DNA from: Polaromonas sp. AER18D-145
GTDB lineage: Bacteria > Pseudomonadota > Gammaproteobacteria > Burkholderiales > Burkholderiaceae_C
Length of the DNA stretch: 64,000 nt
Assembly: GCF_002379095.1 (NCBI RefSeq)
Contig: NZ_NBZV01000004.1
Coordinates: forward strand, 117,665-181,664
Direction: 5' to 3'
In this document: positions 16,968-27,273 of the stretch, in pieces
Numbering within the stretch: position 1 is the stretch's first letter
Layout: the number at the start of each line of letters is the position of its first letter
Position numbers and translations under genes: made by a program
The notes under the pieces: model-generated
The model's database searches: none
Told to the model about the DNA's origin: nothing
Seen by the model: only the letters and a program-made list of their open reading frames with translations

Positions 16968-18323
16968 ATGCCCTCCCCCTCCTTTGTGACCGAACCCGCC
17001 CGCACCTTGCCGGTTTATGGCGAGTTCGATGTGGTCGTGATCGGCGGCGGACCAGCCGGCCTGGCGGCCAGCGTCAGTGCCGCGAAACATGGCGCGCGCA
17101 CCCTGCTGGTCGAGCGTTACGGCTTTCTGGGCGGCATGGGCACGGCCGGCGGTGTCACCAATTTCGCGGGGCTGTATGGCCGCAAAAACGGCGAGATGCA
17201 GCAACTGGTGCATGGCGTGGTGGACGACCTGCTGGCGCGGCTGGACGCGCTGGGCGGCCTGAACCAGCCGCAGGACGGCATGGCCGGCCGCATCCGCGTG
17301 CGCTCCTACGATGTCTCGGCCTACAAGTGCGCGGCTGACCAGATGCTGGTGGCCAGCGGTGTGCAGCTACTGTTTCACGCGTGGGCGGCCGCCGTCCTGA
17401 TGGACGGCCAGGCCATCACGGCCCTGGTGGTCGAAACCAAATCCGGCCGCCAGGCAATCCGGGCGCGCCGCTTCATCGACTGCTCCGGCGACGCCGACGT
17501 GGCGCATTTTGCCGGCGTGCCTTTCGAGCTCGGCGACGGCCACGGCAGCGCCCTGTTTCCCTCCACCATGTTTCGTGTCGGCCATGTCGATGCCGGGCCG
17601 GCGCTGGCGGCCGTCGGTGAGTTCAAGGCCATCAACGACCTGATGGCGCAAAGCGAAGCCCGCCAGCCGGGGCGCTACCAGTTCCCGCGCAAGGGTGCGA
17701 TCCTGCGTCCGCAGAAAAATCCCGCCGAGTGGCGCGCCAATGTCACGCAGATCCGCAACGCGGCCGGCTGCGCGATGGACGCCACCGATGCGCGCCAGCT
17801 CAGCGAGGGCGAACTCGAGGGACGGCGGCAGATCACCGAATATTTCCGCTTTCTCAAAAACGAGGTGCCCGGGTTTGCAGACTCGGCCATCATCGACATC
17901 GCGCCCCAGGTCGGCATCCGCGAGACGCGCCGCATCTGCGGGGCGTACATGCTCACCGGCGAGGACATCCTGTCCTCGGCGCGTTTTGCCGACGTGATCG
18001 GCATCAATGCCTGGCCCATGGAAATGCATGTGGACGGCGCCATCAGCTGGGGCTTTCCGCGCGATGAAAACCGGGCCTACAACGACCTGCCCTGGCGCAT
18101 GCTGGTCACGCGCGAGGTGGACAACCTGCTGGTCGCCGGCCGCTGTGCCTCCATGGCCCACGAAGGCCAGTCGGCAGCGCGCGCCAGCGGCGGCTGTTTT
18201 GTGATGGGCCAGGCGGCCGGCACCGCCGCCGCACGGCTCGAAGAGGGCGCGGCCTTTGCCGCCACCGATGTCGCCCGCCTGCAGCAGGTACTGCTGGACG
18301 ACGGTGTTTATTTTGACCGCTGA
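16968..18323 (+). CDS. FAD-dependent oxidoreductase (FAD_oxidored family)
   Basis: A 451-residue protein with an N-terminal dinucleotide site [22 protein letters not shown] (about 21-42), [17 protein letters not shown], and a C-terminal FAD-contact region ([36 protein letters not shown]). It belongs to the FAD-dependent oxidoreductase family related to fumarate reductase-type and glucose-inhibited division-like flavoproteins. Its specific reaction is unknown. It is an unusual extra enzyme between the hydroxylase and the ring-cleavage dioxygenase, so it may act on a side-chain or on a reduced precursor of the pathway. Confidence 0.83.
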   Translation: MPSPSFVTEPARTLPVYGEFDVVVIGGGPAGLAASVSAAKHGARTLLVERYGFLGGMGTAGGVTNFAGLYGRKNGEMQQLVHGVVDDLLARLDALGGLNQPQDGMAGRIRVRSYDVSAYKCAADQMLVASGVQLLFHAWAAAVLMDGQAITALVVETKSGRQAIRARRFIDCSGDADVAHFAGVPFELGDGHGSALFPSTMFRVGHVDAGPALAAVGEFKAINDLMAQSEARQPGRYQFPRKGAILRPQKNPAEWRANVTQIRNAAGCAMDATDARQLSEGELEGRRQITEYFRFLKNEVPGFADSAIIDIAPQVGIRETRRICGAYMLTGEDILSSARFADVIGINAWPMEMHVDGAISWGFPRDENRAYNDLPWRMLVTREVDNLLVAGRCASMAHEGQSAARASGGCFVMGQAAGTAAARLEEGAAFAATDVARLQQVLLDDGVYFDR

Positions 18324-18345
18324 AACCGCGAAACGGAACCCGACC

Positions 18346-19413
18346 ATGGACATGACGCCCTCCGCCGGCACTACACGCCAGACCTTTTATGAAGCAATCC
18401 GCGCACAGAACATGACGCCCCTGTGGGAGGTGCTGCATGCGCTGGTGCCCCAGCAGCCGGCCACGCCCTGCGTGCCGGCCTTCTGGGCCTGGGACAAGAT
18501 CCGCCCCTACCTGATGCAGTCCGGCGAACTGATCACCGCCGAAGAAGCCGTGCGCCGCGTACTGATCCTGGAAAACCCCGCGCTGCCGGGCCAGTCATGC
18601 ATCACGCAGTCGCTGTATGCCGGCTTGCAGCTGATCCTGCCCGGCGAAATCGCGCCCAGCCACCGCCATACCCAGAGTGCGCTGCGTTTTGTCGTCGAAG
18701 GGCGCGGTGCCTACACCGCGGTGGACGGCGAACGCACCACCATGGCGCCCGGCGACTTCATCATCACGCCCAGCTGGACCTGGCATGACCATGGCAACCA
18801 GGGCGCGCTGGAAGGCGGCGAGCCGGTGGTCTGGCTCGACGGCCTGGACATTCCCATGCTGCGTTTTTTCGACGCCGGCTTTGCCGAGAACCACACCGAG
18901 CGCGTGCAGACGGTCACCCGGGCCGAAGGTACCAGCTACCAGCGTTACGGCGCCAACATGCTGCCGGTCCGTTACGACGCCCCATTCGGCCAGACTTCGC
19001 CGATCTTCAGCTATCCTTATGCGCGTACGCGCGAGGCACTGCATACGCTGGAGCAGCAGGCACCGCTCGACGCCTGGGACGGCGTGAAGCTGCGCTACGT
19101 GAACCCGGCGACCGGCGGCTCGCCGATGCCGACCATGGGCACCTTCATGCAGCGCCTGCCGGCCGGTTTTTCCGGCCTGCCCTGGCGGCAAACAGACGGC
19201 GCGGTGTTCAGCGTAGTCGAAGGCCACGGCTCGGTGCTGATCGGCCCGGCCGGCCAGGAGCAGGCCTTTGAATTCGGTCCGCGCGACCATTTTGTGATCC
19301 CGTCGTGGCACACCGCCCGGCTGCGCTCGGCGCAGGGCTGTGTGTTGTTCAGTTTTTCAGATCGCCCGGTGCATCAGGCACTGGGCATACACAGAGAAGA
19401 GAGGTTGTCATGA
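18346..19413 (+). CDS. Gentisate 1,2-dioxygenase-like bicupin
   Basis: A 355-residue bicupin. The N-terminal cupin carries the metal motif [15 protein letters not shown] (about 104-118) and a distal His in WTWHDHGN; the C-terminal cupin (about 270-345) is more degenerate. Gentisate dioxygenases open the ring of 2,5-dihydroxybenzoate to maleylpyruvate; close relatives use salicylate, 1-hydroxy-2-naphthoate or 5-aminosalicylate. I took ATG 18346 ([20 protein letters not shown]); ATG 18352 is an alternative. Its stop overlaps the next start (ATGA). Confidence 0.88.
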   Translation: MDMTPSAGTTRQTFYEAIRAQNMTPLWEVLHALVPQQPATPCVPAFWAWDKIRPYLMQSGELITAEEAVRRVLILENPALPGQSCITQSLYAGLQLILPGEIAPSHRHTQSALRFVVEGRGAYTAVDGERTTMAPGDFIITPSWTWHDHGNQGALEGGEPVVWLDGLDIPMLRFFDAGFAENHTERVQTVTRAEGTSYQRYGANMLPVRYDAPFGQTSPIFSYPYARTREALHTLEQQAPLDAWDGVKLRYVNPATGGSPMPTMGTFMQRLPAGFSGLPWRQTDGAVFSVVEGHGSVLIGPAGQEQAFEFGPRDHFVIPSWHTARLRSAQGCVLFSFSDRPVHQALGIHREERLS

Positions 19414-20105
19414 GCTTTGTTTTTACCCCGCCGCCGGTGGTATCCGTCCCCGTTGTCGGCACCACCGAGCGCTTTCCGGTGCACCGCATCTATTGCGTGG
19501 GCCGCAACTACGAAGAGCATGCCAAGGAGATGGGTTTTACCGGCCGCGAGCCGCCGTTTTTCTTCATGAAGCCTGCCGACGCGGTGGTGGTGGTGGAAGC
19601 CGGCCAGACCGGCACCATCCCCTACCCCAGCCTGACCAAGAACCTGCACCATGAAATCGAACTCGTGGTGGCCATCGGCACCGGCGGCAAGAACATCAAG
19701 GCTGCCGACGCCCACAAACACATCTTCGGTTATGCCGTGGGCCTGGACATGACACGCCGCGACCTGCAGGGCGAAATGAAGAAGCAGGGGCGCCCCTGGT
19801 GCATCGGCAAGGCCTATGACCATTCCGCACCGATCGGCCCGATCACACCGGTCGCCCAGGCCGGCGACGTCGCCCATGCCGAGCTGTACGTGCAGGTGGA
19901 CGGCAAGGACCGCCAGCGCAGCAATGTGTCCAAGCTCATCTGGAACATAGCCGAGACCATTGAACACCTGTCCGCCGCCTGGGAGCTGCAGCCCGGTGAC
20001 CTGATCTACACCGGAACGCCCGAGGGTGTGGCGGCCGTGGTGTCGGGCGACACCATGGTCGGCGAAGTCAAGGGACTGGGCACATTGACCGTCAAGGTGG
20101 CCTGA
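19410..20105 (+). CDS. Fumarylacetoacetate hydrolase-family protein (fumarylpyruvate hydrolase-like)
   Basis: A 231-residue single-domain FAH protein. It has [17 protein letters not shown], the metal-binding Glu pair in [11 protein letters not shown], and [14 protein letters not shown], typical of fumarylpyruvate hydrolases of the gentisate pathway, which yield fumarate and pyruvate. It is translationally coupled to the dioxygenase (ATGA overlap). A hairpin follows before the TRAP genes. Confidence 0.9.
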   Translation: MSFVFTPPPVVSVPVVGTTERFPVHRIYCVGRNYEEHAKEMGFTGREPPFFFMKPADAVVVVEAGQTGTIPYPSLTKNLHHEIELVVAIGTGGKNIKAADAHKHIFGYAVGLDMTRRDLQGEMKKQGRPWCIGKAYDHSAPIGPITPVAQAGDVAHAELYVQVDGKDRQRSNVSKLIWNIAETIEHLSAAWELQPGDLIYTGTPEGVAAVVSGDTMVGEVKGLGTLTVKVA

Positions 20106-20116
20106 TACCGTTCCAG

Positions 20117-20143
20117 GCGCTTGCGCGCTTTTCGCGCAAGCGC
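20117..20143 (+). other. Strong intercistronic hairpin
   Basis: GCGCTTGCGCG (20117-20127) pairs perfectly with CGCGCAAGCGC (20133-20143) around a CTTTT loop, with no T-run after it. It lies between the FAH gene and dctQ in a 182-nt gap. It may stabilise or cleave the transcript, or be a partial terminator. Confidence 0.6.
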
Positions 20144-20287
20144 TCCGATCATCGCGCAAATACCCGACGCCCTGCGGGTATCCCGCCTGACCCGTCGATC
20201 CGGTGCCCCGGATAATCTCCACCATTGCGGCGCCGGGCCTTCCGGTGCGCCTTCTGTCCCCACCCGCCCGATCCCTGGAGACCCCGT

Positions 20288-20770
20288 TTGAAAATCCTGC
20301 AGAACCTTGCAAAGCTTTGCGCCATCCTGGCGGGCCTGTTGCTGACTGGCATCACCGTGATGACCTGCATCAGCCTCGTAGGCCGCAACACCACCGGCGC
20401 CACCCTGGTCGGTGATTTCGAGCTGACCGGCGTCGCCACTGGGGCGGCCATTGCCCTGTTCATGCCTTATTGCCAGATTCAGCGCGGCAACATCATCGTG
20501 GACTTCTTCACCAACGGGCTCAGCCACGAAACCAATGCCAAGCTGGACCGTTTCGGGGCCTTGCTGCTGGCCTTGGTGTTCGCGCTGCTCGCCTGGCGCA
20601 CCACACTCGGCGGCCTGAACTCCTACGCCACCCATTCCGAGACGCAGATCCTGGGTTTTCCCGAGTGGACCGTTTATGGCGCCATGGTGCCGGCTTTTGT
20701 CCTGACCTCGGTGATCGGGCTCTACCAGAGCCTCTTCGGCCTGGGTGGTGATGTAGGAGCGCACGCATGA
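20288..20770 (+). CDS. dctQ: TRAP transporter small permease (DctQ)
   Basis: A 160-residue protein with four membrane segments and the DctQ-family motif around RNTTGATLVGDFELTG. I chose TTG at 20288 because GGAG lies 7 nt upstream and the resulting MKILQNLAKL N-terminus is normal; the upstream ATG at 20225 would add an Arg/Pro-rich segment with no family support. It joins DctM in the membrane for Na+- or H+-driven import. Stop overlaps the dctM start. Confidence 0.88.
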   Translation: MKILQNLAKLCAILAGLLLTGITVMTCISLVGRNTTGATLVGDFELTGVATGAAIALFMPYCQIQRGNIIVDFFTNGLSHETNAKLDRFGALLLALVFALLAWRTTLGGLNSYATHSETQILGFPEWTVYGAMVPAFVLTSVIGLYQSLFGLGGDVGAHA

Positions 20771-22086
20771 ACGCCATCACACTGACCCTGCTCATCTTTG
20801 GCATCATGCTGGGCCTGATGGCGTTGCGAGTGCCGATTTCGATCGCCATGTTTGCCGCAGGCGGCATCGGCTACGTGATGCAAACCGGCTGGGCGCCCTT
20901 CTCCAGCTTTATCAATACCCAGGCTTTCGCGCGCTTTGCCAGTTACGACCTGTCGGTGATTCCGCTGTTTATCCTGATGGGGCATTTTGCGACCCAGGGC
21001 GGCATCAGCAAGGCGCTGTTCCAGTTCGCTGCCAGCATCATGCGCCACTTCAAGGGCGGGCTGGCCATGGCCTCGGTGCTGGCGAGCGCGGCCTTTGGCG
21101 CGATCTGCGGCTCCTCGGTGGCCACCGCGGCCACCATCACCAGCGTGGCTCTGCCCGAGATGAAACGCCACGGCTACTCCGGGCGCCTGTCCACGGCAAC
21201 GCTGGCCGCCGGCGGGACGCTGGGCATCCTGATCCCCCCCTCGGTTCCGCTGGTGATCTATGCCATCTTGACGGAGCAGAACATTGCCAAGCTGTTCGCC
21301 GCGGCCATGGTGCCGGGCCTGATCGCCATGCTGGGCTACATCACCGCCATCGCCATCTATGTGCGCCTGGTCCCGGGCCAAGCGCCGGAGGTGGATACCG
21401 ACAGCGAAGGGGTCACGCTGCGCGCTGCGTTTGCCGTCATGCCCATCATCATCATTTTCCTGCTGGTGTTCGGCGGCATTTATGGCGGCTATTTCACACC
21501 GACCGAGGGTGCAGCGGTCGGCGCGGCGGCCACCTTCGTCGCGGCATTGTTCAAGCGGGAACTGACCTGGTCCAAACTCCTCCGCTGCTTTTATGCAACG
21601 GCGGAAAGTTCGGCCATGATTTTCCTGATTTTCATCGGCGCCGACCTCATGAACTCGGCGCTCGCGCTGACCCAGGTGCCCAACCAGCTGGCTGAAGTGG
21701 TCGGCAGCTGGGGCCTGCAGCCGCTGATGGTGGTCACGGCCATCCTGCTGTTTTACGTGGTGCTGGGCGCGGTCATGGACGAGCTGTCCATGCTGCTGCT
21801 GACCATTCCGATCTTCTTTCCGATGGTCATGGCGCTCGATTTCGGCATGCCCAAGGAATCCGTTGCCATCTGGTTCGGCATCATGGTGCTGATGACCGTC
21901 GGTTTTGGACTGCTGGCGCCGCCGGTGGGCCTGAACGTCTACGTCGTCAACAGCATGGCCAAGGACGTACCCATCAGCGAGAGTTATCGCGGCGTCGTGC
22001 CCTTCCTGATCAGCGATGCCCTGCGGACCGCGCTGCTGCTGTTCTTCCCCGGCATCTCGCTGTGGCTTGTAAAGTACATCAGCTAG
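20767..22086 (+). CDS. dctM: TRAP transporter large permease (DctM)
   Basis: A 439-residue polytopic protein with DctM motifs (LRVPISIAMFAAGGIGYVMQ, GSSVATAATITSVALPEM, GGTLGILIPPSVPLVIYAILTEQ). It is the transport channel of the TRAP system. The location in a hydroxybenzoate-type catabolic run suggests uptake of an aromatic acid, but the sequence does not show the substrate. Confidence 0.93.
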   Translation: MNAITLTLLIFGIMLGLMALRVPISIAMFAAGGIGYVMQTGWAPFSSFINTQAFARFASYDLSVIPLFILMGHFATQGGISKALFQFAASIMRHFKGGLAMASVLASAAFGAICGSSVATAATITSVALPEMKRHGYSGRLSTATLAAGGTLGILIPPSVPLVIYAILTEQNIAKLFAAAMVPGLIAMLGYITAIAIYVRLVPGQAPEVDTDSEGVTLRAAFAVMPIIIIFLLVFGGIYGGYFTPTEGAAVGAAATFVAALFKRELTWSKLLRCFYATAESSAMIFLIFIGADLMNSALALTQVPNQLAEVVGSWGLQPLMVVTAILLFYVVLGAVMDELSMLLLTIPIFFPMVMALDFGMPKESVAIWFGIMVLMTVGFGLLAPPVGLNVYVVNSMAKDVPISESYRGVVPFLISDALRTALLLFFPGISLWLVKYIS

Positions 22087-22165
22087 CCGCCCCATCAGGG
22101 CAATCACGGGTTCACAAACGATTCTTCCTGCATTAATTTACAACCACCCTTACCGGAGACAACAC

Positions 22166-23218
22166 ATGATTCAGCGACGCACTCTTCTCAAAACCGGCGC
22201 AGCCGCCGCGCTGGGAGCACCCGCCCTGTCGGGCCTGGCCCAGCAGGTGGTCACCCTGAAGTTTCACACCTTCATGTCCCCAGCCTCCAATGTCTGGCTG
22301 GGCATGCACAAGCCCTGGATGGCGAAGGTCGAGAAGGAATCGGGTGGCCGCATCAAGTTCGAGGCCTACCCCGCCATGCAACTGGGCGGCACGCCGGTGC
22401 AGCTTTACGACCAGGCCAAGGACGGCGTCGTGGACGTGGTGTGGACCCTGCCAGGCAACACCGCCGGCCGCTTCCCCCGCATCGAAGCTTTCGAGCTTCC
22501 GTTCATGATGTCCAATGCCGAAGCCACGTCCAAGGCCTATTGGGAATACGTGCAGACCATGGCCCCGGATGAGTTCAAGGACACCCAGGTCCTGGCACTG
22601 CACGTGCACGGCCCGGGGGTGATTCACACCGTCGACAAACCCGTCCGGTCCATCGCCGACATGCGCGGCCTCAAAATGCGCGCGCCGACCCGCCAGGTCA
22701 CCAAGCTGATGGGCATGCTGGGCGCCATCCCGGTCGGCATGCCCCTGCCAGCCATCACCGATGCGCTGAGCAAAGGCACCATCAATGGCTGCGTGATTCC
22801 GTGGGAAGTCGTGCCCTCGGTCAAGGTCAACGAACTCACCAAATTCCATGCCGAGTTCGATCCGGCCGGAGGCAGCCTGTACACCACCACCTTCGTGATG
22901 GCCATGAACAAGGCCAAGTACAACTCGCTGGCTCCGGACCTGAAAAAAGTCATCGACAACAACTCCGGCATGGCCACCTCCGCCTGGCTGGGCAAGGTCC
23001 AGCAGGGCAACGACGTCCCGGGCCGCAAGACCGCCAGCGACCGTGGCAACACGATCTACACCGTCAGTCCGGCAGAAGCCCAGGAATTCCGCCGCAAGTC
23101 ACGCACCGTGGAAGTCGAGTGGGTCGAGGACATGAACAAGCGCGGCTTCGACGGCAAGAAACTGCTGGACACGGCCCGCAGCCTGATCGAGAAGCACACC
23201 AAAACCACCAAAGCCTGA
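22166..23218 (+). CDS. dctP: TRAP transporter substrate-binding protein (DctP)
   Basis: A 350-residue periplasmic protein. The signal is of twin-arginine type: RRTLLK at 4-9, a hydrophobic stretch, then ALSGLAQ before the mature LKFHTFMSPASN. The DctP fold has the conserved Arg region KMRAPTRQVTKLM expected to bind a carboxylate. GGAG lies about 10 nt upstream of the ATG. Last gene of the operon, followed by a terminator. Confidence 0.93.
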   Translation: MIQRRTLLKTGAAAALGAPALSGLAQQVVTLKFHTFMSPASNVWLGMHKPWMAKVEKESGGRIKFEAYPAMQLGGTPVQLYDQAKDGVVDVVWTLPGNTAGRFPRIEAFELPFMMSNAEATSKAYWEYVQTMAPDEFKDTQVLALHVHGPGVIHTVDKPVRSIADMRGLKMRAPTRQVTKLMGMLGAIPVGMPLPAITDALSKGTINGCVIPWEVVPSVKVNELTKFHAEFDPAGGSLYTTTFVMAMNKAKYNSLAPDLKKVIDNNSGMATSAWLGKVQQGNDVPGRKTASDRGNTIYTVSPAEAQEFRRKSRTVEVEWVEDMNKRGFDGKKLLDTARSLIEKHTKTTKA

Positions 23219-23238
23219 CCTCAGGCAGGTGGAACAAA

Positions 23239-23263
23239 GGGCTCCCTCGGGAGCCCTTTTTTG
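23239..23263 (+). terminator. Terminator of the catabolic/TRAP operon
   Basis: GGGCTCCC pairs with GGGAGCCC (23239-23246 and 23249-23256), followed by TTTTTTG, 20 nt after the dctP stop. Confidence 0.9.
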
Positions 23264-23285
23264 ATTTCAAACTAAACTGACTGAC

Positions 23286-23831
23286 ATGTACCGCAGCCCC
23301 ATCAAACATTGCAGAAACTGCGGCGCCGCGGTGACTTACCGCGTACCGGATGACGGTGACACCCGGGAGCGGGCCGTCTGCCCCGCCTGCGGCACCATCC
23401 ACTACGAGAATCCGCTCAATGTTGTCGGCACCGTGCCGCACTGGGGAGACAGGGTGCTGCTGTGCAAACGCAACATCGAACCGCGCTGGGGCAAGTGGAC
23501 ACTTCCTGCGGGCTTCATGGAGCTCAACGAAACCACGTCGCAGGGCGCTGCGCGCGAAACCGACGAGGAAGCCGGCGCACAGTTTGAAATGGAAGACCTT
23601 TTCAGCGTGATGAATGTGGAACGTGTTGGCCAGGTCCATCTCTACTACCGCGCGCGGCTGCTCAGCGAGCAGTTCCATCCCGGACACGAAACGATTGAAG
23701 CCAGGCTGTTCACAGAAGCTGAAATTCCGTGGGACGAGCTGGCCTTCGAAACCGTGAAAGAAACGCTGGCCTGCTATTTTGCGGACCGGCGCAAGGGCGT
23801 CTACGGCATCCACGTGATCGATATCACATGA
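23286..23831 (+). CDS. NUDIX hydrolase with zinc ribbon
   Basis: A 181-residue protein with an N-terminal zinc ribbon (CRNCG near 11-15, CPACG near 36-40) and a NUDIX domain whose box runs from GFMELNE to RETDEEAG (about 79-100). NudC-like ribbon-NUDIX proteins hydrolyse NAD(H)-type or other nucleoside diphosphates; the substrate is not shown. Stands alone in its orientation before rdgC. Confidence 0.9.
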   Translation: MYRSPIKHCRNCGAAVTYRVPDDGDTRERAVCPACGTIHYENPLNVVGTVPHWGDRVLLCKRNIEPRWGKWTLPAGFMELNETTSQGAARETDEEAGAQFEMEDLFSVMNVERVGQVHLYYRARLLSEQFHPGHETIEARLFTEAEIPWDELAFETVKETLACYFADRRKGVYGIHVIDIT

Positions 23832-23990
23832 GTTGCCGCCCGCGATCATCCGGTTCCCGCCCTCAAGGTAAGCAAGTGCCTCATTCGGTCTGGGTGTGAC
23901 TTAGAATTTCCGCAGCTTGGCGCTTTCACCGCAGCACTTCTTGACCGGCTCGCTGGCCGCCCTTCCCTGACACCCCACCTCCGGAATTTC

Positions 23991-24983
23991 ATGTTCAAAG
24001 CCGCTTCTTTTTTTCGCATTGCCGACGACTTCGCCCTGCCCCCTCTTGAGGCGCTGGAAGAAGCGCTTCAGGCAGCCCGGTTCATGCCCTGCGGCACCAC
24101 CCAGGCCGAGTCCAGCGGCTGGGTGCCCCCGCGCGGCAACAAGAGCACGGTGCTGGCCGAAAGCGTCGGTCCGCAGCTCATCCTGCGCCTGTGCACCGAG
24201 CGCCGGCCGCTGCCCGCCTCGGCCGTCAAGGACGCCGTCGAGCAGCGCATTGAAAAATACAAGCAGGAAACCGGTCATGAGCGCGTCGGCGCCAGGATCA
24301 AGAAGGAGTTCAAGGAAGAAGCCATTCTTGACCTGCTGCCGCGCGCCTTCACCAAACGCTCGTCGACCACCCTGTGGGTGGACCCGGTCAACAAATTCCT
24401 GGTGGTGGACTCCGGCAGCCTCACCGGCGCCGACAAGGTGGTGAGCCAGCTGCTGGAGGCGCTCAGCGGGATACCGGGGTCCGGCGCAGGCCTCATGGCA
24501 AGACCGGTGCAGACCACGATGGCGGCCGCGATCGCCATGGCGCACTGGCTTGCCAGCCGGGAGGCTCCCGTCGGCTTCACCATCGACCGGGACTGCGAAC
24601 TCAAGATGCCGGACGACCAGAAATCAACGGTCCGTTATTCGCGCCACACGCTGGAAATCGACGAAGTCGCCGAACACATCGCCGCGGGCAAGGTGCCAAC
24701 GCAGCTCGCCATGACCTGGAACGACCGCGTGTCCTTCGTGCTCACCGACATGGCCCAGATCAGAAAACTCAAGCTGCTCGACGTGGTGCTGGAGGGCATG
24801 CAGGACAAGGGCAAGGACGACGATGGTTTCGATGCCGATGCTGCCATCGTGACGGGTGAGCTGTCAGCCCTGATTCCCGACCTGCTGGAAGCGCTGGGCG
24901 GTGAGCTGGATCACGACGCGGCCGCCGCCCCACCGGGCGCCGCGCAGGCCGCGCAACCAGCGCCCGATCCCGCCATCGCCTGA
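23991..24983 (+). CDS. rdgC: Recombination-associated protein RdgC
   Basis: The 330-residue protein begins MFKAASFFRIADDF and contains the GWVPP segment, both typical of RdgC. The protein forms a ring on double-stranded DNA and moderates RecA loading. Residues 1-300 span the normal RdgC fold (about 300 in E. coli). The last 30 residues are an Ala/Pro/Asp-rich extension (GGELDHDAAAAPPGAAQAAQ) that is likely disordered. Confidence 0.94.
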   Translation: MFKAASFFRIADDFALPPLEALEEALQAARFMPCGTTQAESSGWVPPRGNKSTVLAESVGPQLILRLCTERRPLPASAVKDAVEQRIEKYKQETGHERVGARIKKEFKEEAILDLLPRAFTKRSSTTLWVDPVNKFLVVDSGSLTGADKVVSQLLEALSGIPGSGAGLMARPVQTTMAAAIAMAHWLASREAPVGFTIDRDCELKMPDDQKSTVRYSRHTLEIDEVAEHIAAGKVPTQLAMTWNDRVSFVLTDMAQIRKLKLLDVVLEGMQDKGKDDDGFDADAAIVTGELSALIPDLLEALGGELDHDAAAAPPGAAQAAQPAPDPAIA

Positions 24984-25041
24984 AGATTCCCGCCGGGATG
25001 GGCCAGCCCACGCCCGCCTCGGACCCTGCGACGGGCGGGAG

Positions 25042-27273
25042 TCAGTTCGGTCGGCCCAGCGTGAAAAAGAAAGTGGCGCCTGCGTTCGGTTTGCCTTCGG
25101 CCCAGACGCGGCCGCCATGACGCTCAATGACCCGCTTCACCGTGGCCAGCCCGATGCCGGTGCCGGGAAAGTCGCCGGGCGAATGAAGGCGTTCGAAGGT
25201 GCCGAAAAGCTTGTGGGTGAACGCCATGTCAAACCCCGCACCGTTGTCCCGCACAAAAAAGATGGTGTCATCCTCGGCGCCCAGCTCGCTGCCCACCTCG
25301 ATGCGCGCCTGCAGTTGCTTGGAGCTGAATTTCCAGGCGTTGGCCAGCAGGTTTTGCAGCACGGCTGACAGCAGGCGGGGATCGCCCTGCGCGATCAGAC
25401 CGTCCTGAACAGTCATCTCGACCTGGCGCCCGGGCTCCCGCTCGCGGCACTCGTTTTCGATCCGCCGCGCGAGGGCCGACAGGTCGACCCCTTCCAACTT
25501 CAGCTGCTCGCGCGACAGGTGGGCGAGGGTCAGCAGGCCCTCGATCAACTCGCCCATCTGCATGACCCCGACGCCGATCCGGTTCAGGTAGTGTTTGCCC
25601 TTTTCGCTGATGTGTTCTGCGTCTATTTTCGCCAGCAGTTGGCTGAACCCGTGGATGGTATTGAGGGGCGAGCGCAGGTCATGGGAGACGGAATAGGCAA
25701 AGGACTCCAGTTCCTTGTTCGCTGTTGCCAGCTGGGCTGTGCGCAGCAGCACGCGGTCCTCGAGGTCGCGGTTGAGACTGAGAATTTCCTGCTGTTGCCG
25801 CCTGCGCTCGGTGACGTCGCGCTCCACGGCCACCCAATGGGTGTACCTTCCCGTCTCGTCGGTGATGGGCGTGATATCGATTTCCAGCCAGAGCTCCCTG
25901 CCGGCCTTGGTGTAGACGACAACTTCGGAACGCACATGCGCCCACTTTTCCATGGCGGTGCGAATCCGGTCCAGCTCGGCATGCTGGGTCTTGGGTCCCC
26001 ATAGAAGCCTGGAGGTATTTCCGATCACTTCGCGCCGGCTGTAGCCGGTGTGGCGCTCAAAGGCGTCGTTGACAAAAACAATGCGCGGCCCCGCATCGTC
26101 GAAAGCCTCGGCCTCCGTGATGACCACCATGTCGTTCAGACGGGATACCGCCGTTTCAAGCAGCCGCAACTGCGCATGCTCCAGGCGTCTTTGCGTGATG
26201 TCCTGAAAGTAGACGGCGATGCCCGCGTCCGTGGGATAGACGTGGATGTCGAACCAGGTTCCCAGCGGTTGGTAAAAAGTTTCAAAGCGGATCGTGCGCT
26301 GCTGTTCAACGGCCAGTCGGGATTCACGCTCTATCGCGCCCCCCAGGGTCTTGGGAAACTCCTGCCAGAGGAGCTTGCCCAGGAGGTCTGCCCGGCGACG
26401 CTGGAGCATGCGCTCCGCCTGTCCATTGAGGAAGGTGAATTTCCAGTCCTTGTCGATCAGGCAAAACCCGTCTGTGATGCTCTCCAGCGTGGTGGCGAGC
26501 TGTGTCTCCAGCGCGCGTGTATGGGCTTCAGCCGCCTTCTGCTCCGAGATATCCTGGAACGCCCCCTGAATGCGGACAATTTTTCCGGAAGCATCCCGCA
26601 CGGCTTCACCGAGCGAACGTACCCAGATGCGCCGGCCCTTGGCGGTCATCTTGGGAAGCACAAATTCATAAGGCGTGCCGTGCTGCACGCAAGCCTCCAC
26701 ATGCTGGATGACGATGGGCCGGTGCTCCGGAAGAAAGTAGCCAATCCCCTCTTCCAGCGTCGGCGTGTAACCCGGTGGCACGTCGTGGATCAGGCAGTTT
26801 TCCACCGACCAGGTCAGCACGCGCTCCGGCAGGTCAATCGTCCATCCGCCCAGGCGCGCGACCCGGCCGGCGATGCGGGTCATGAAGATATCCTTCTCCA
26901 GAAGTTCCGCCGCCTGTTTCAGCTCGTCGATGTCGGTCAGGGTGCCCAGCCATTGGGCCGTCTGGCCCGTGGCATCTCGCTGCGGGAGTGCACGGCACAA
27001 CATCCAGCGGTAAACACCGTCGGCACGGCGCAGCCGGTATTCGATCTCGCAGGGTTCGCCGCTGGCGAGAGCCTGCTCCAGAAGCCGGGATCCGCGCAGG
27101 TCGTCATCGGGATGAACCAAACCGGTCAGGCCGCGGCCGAGGCTCTCCTCCATGGACAAGCCGGTGTAGTCCAGCCAGCGTTGATTGAACCAGGTGTAGG
27201 TGCCATCCGCCCGCATCACCCAGACGATCTGGGACATCGCGTCAGTCAGCAGGCGAAATTGTGTTTCGCTCAC
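25042..27273 (-). CDS. Soluble multi-PAS sensor histidine kinase
   Basis: The 743-residue kinase has four consecutive PAS/PAC units (about 5-118, 125-245, 255-370 and 372-495), a coiled linker, HisKA (about 515-580, with phospho-acceptor His in SYSVSHDLRSP) and HATPase_c (N box NLLANAWKF, G1 DNGAGF, G2 GTGIGLAT). No membrane segment is seen, so it likely senses a cytosolic cue. GTG start at 27273. No response-regulator gene is adjacent, so it is an orphan kinase. The architecture resembles bacteriophytochrome-type and PAS-histidine kinases of betaproteobacteria. Confidence 0.9.
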   Translation of the reverse strand: MSETQFRLLTDAMSQIVWVMRADGTYTWFNQRWLDYTGLSMEESLGRGLTGLVHPDDDLRGSRLLEQALASGEPCEIEYRLRRADGVYRWMLCRALPQRDATGQTAQWLGTLTDIDELKQAAELLEKDIFMTRIAGRVARLGGWTIDLPERVLTWSVENCLIHDVPPGYTPTLEEGIGYFLPEHRPIVIQHVEACVQHGTPYEFVLPKMTAKGRRIWVRSLGEAVRDASGKIVRIQGAFQDISEQKAAEAHTRALETQLATTLESITDGFCLIDKDWKFTFLNGQAERMLQRRRADLLGKLLWQEFPKTLGGAIERESRLAVEQQRTIRFETFYQPLGTWFDIHVYPTDAGIAVYFQDITQRRLEHAQLRLLETAVSRLNDMVVITEAEAFDDAGPRIVFVNDAFERHTGYSRREVIGNTSRLLWGPKTQHAELDRIRTAMEKWAHVRSEVVVYTKAGRELWLEIDITPITDETGRYTHWVAVERDVTERRRQQQEILSLNRDLEDRVLLRTAQLATANKELESFAYSVSHDLRSPLNTIHGFSQLLAKIDAEHISEKGKHYLNRIGVGVMQMGELIEGLLTLAHLSREQLKLEGVDLSALARRIENECREREPGRQVEMTVQDGLIAQGDPRLLSAVLQNLLANAWKFSSKQLQARIEVGSELGAEDDTIFFVRDNGAGFDMAFTHKLFGTFERLHSPGDFPGTGIGLATVKRVIERHGGRVWAEGKPNAGATFFFTLGRPN

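Noticed and set aside
20156..20180. ATACCC...GGGTAT hairpin as a terminator before dctQ
   Set aside because: There is no T-run after it, and dctQ continues in the same direction.
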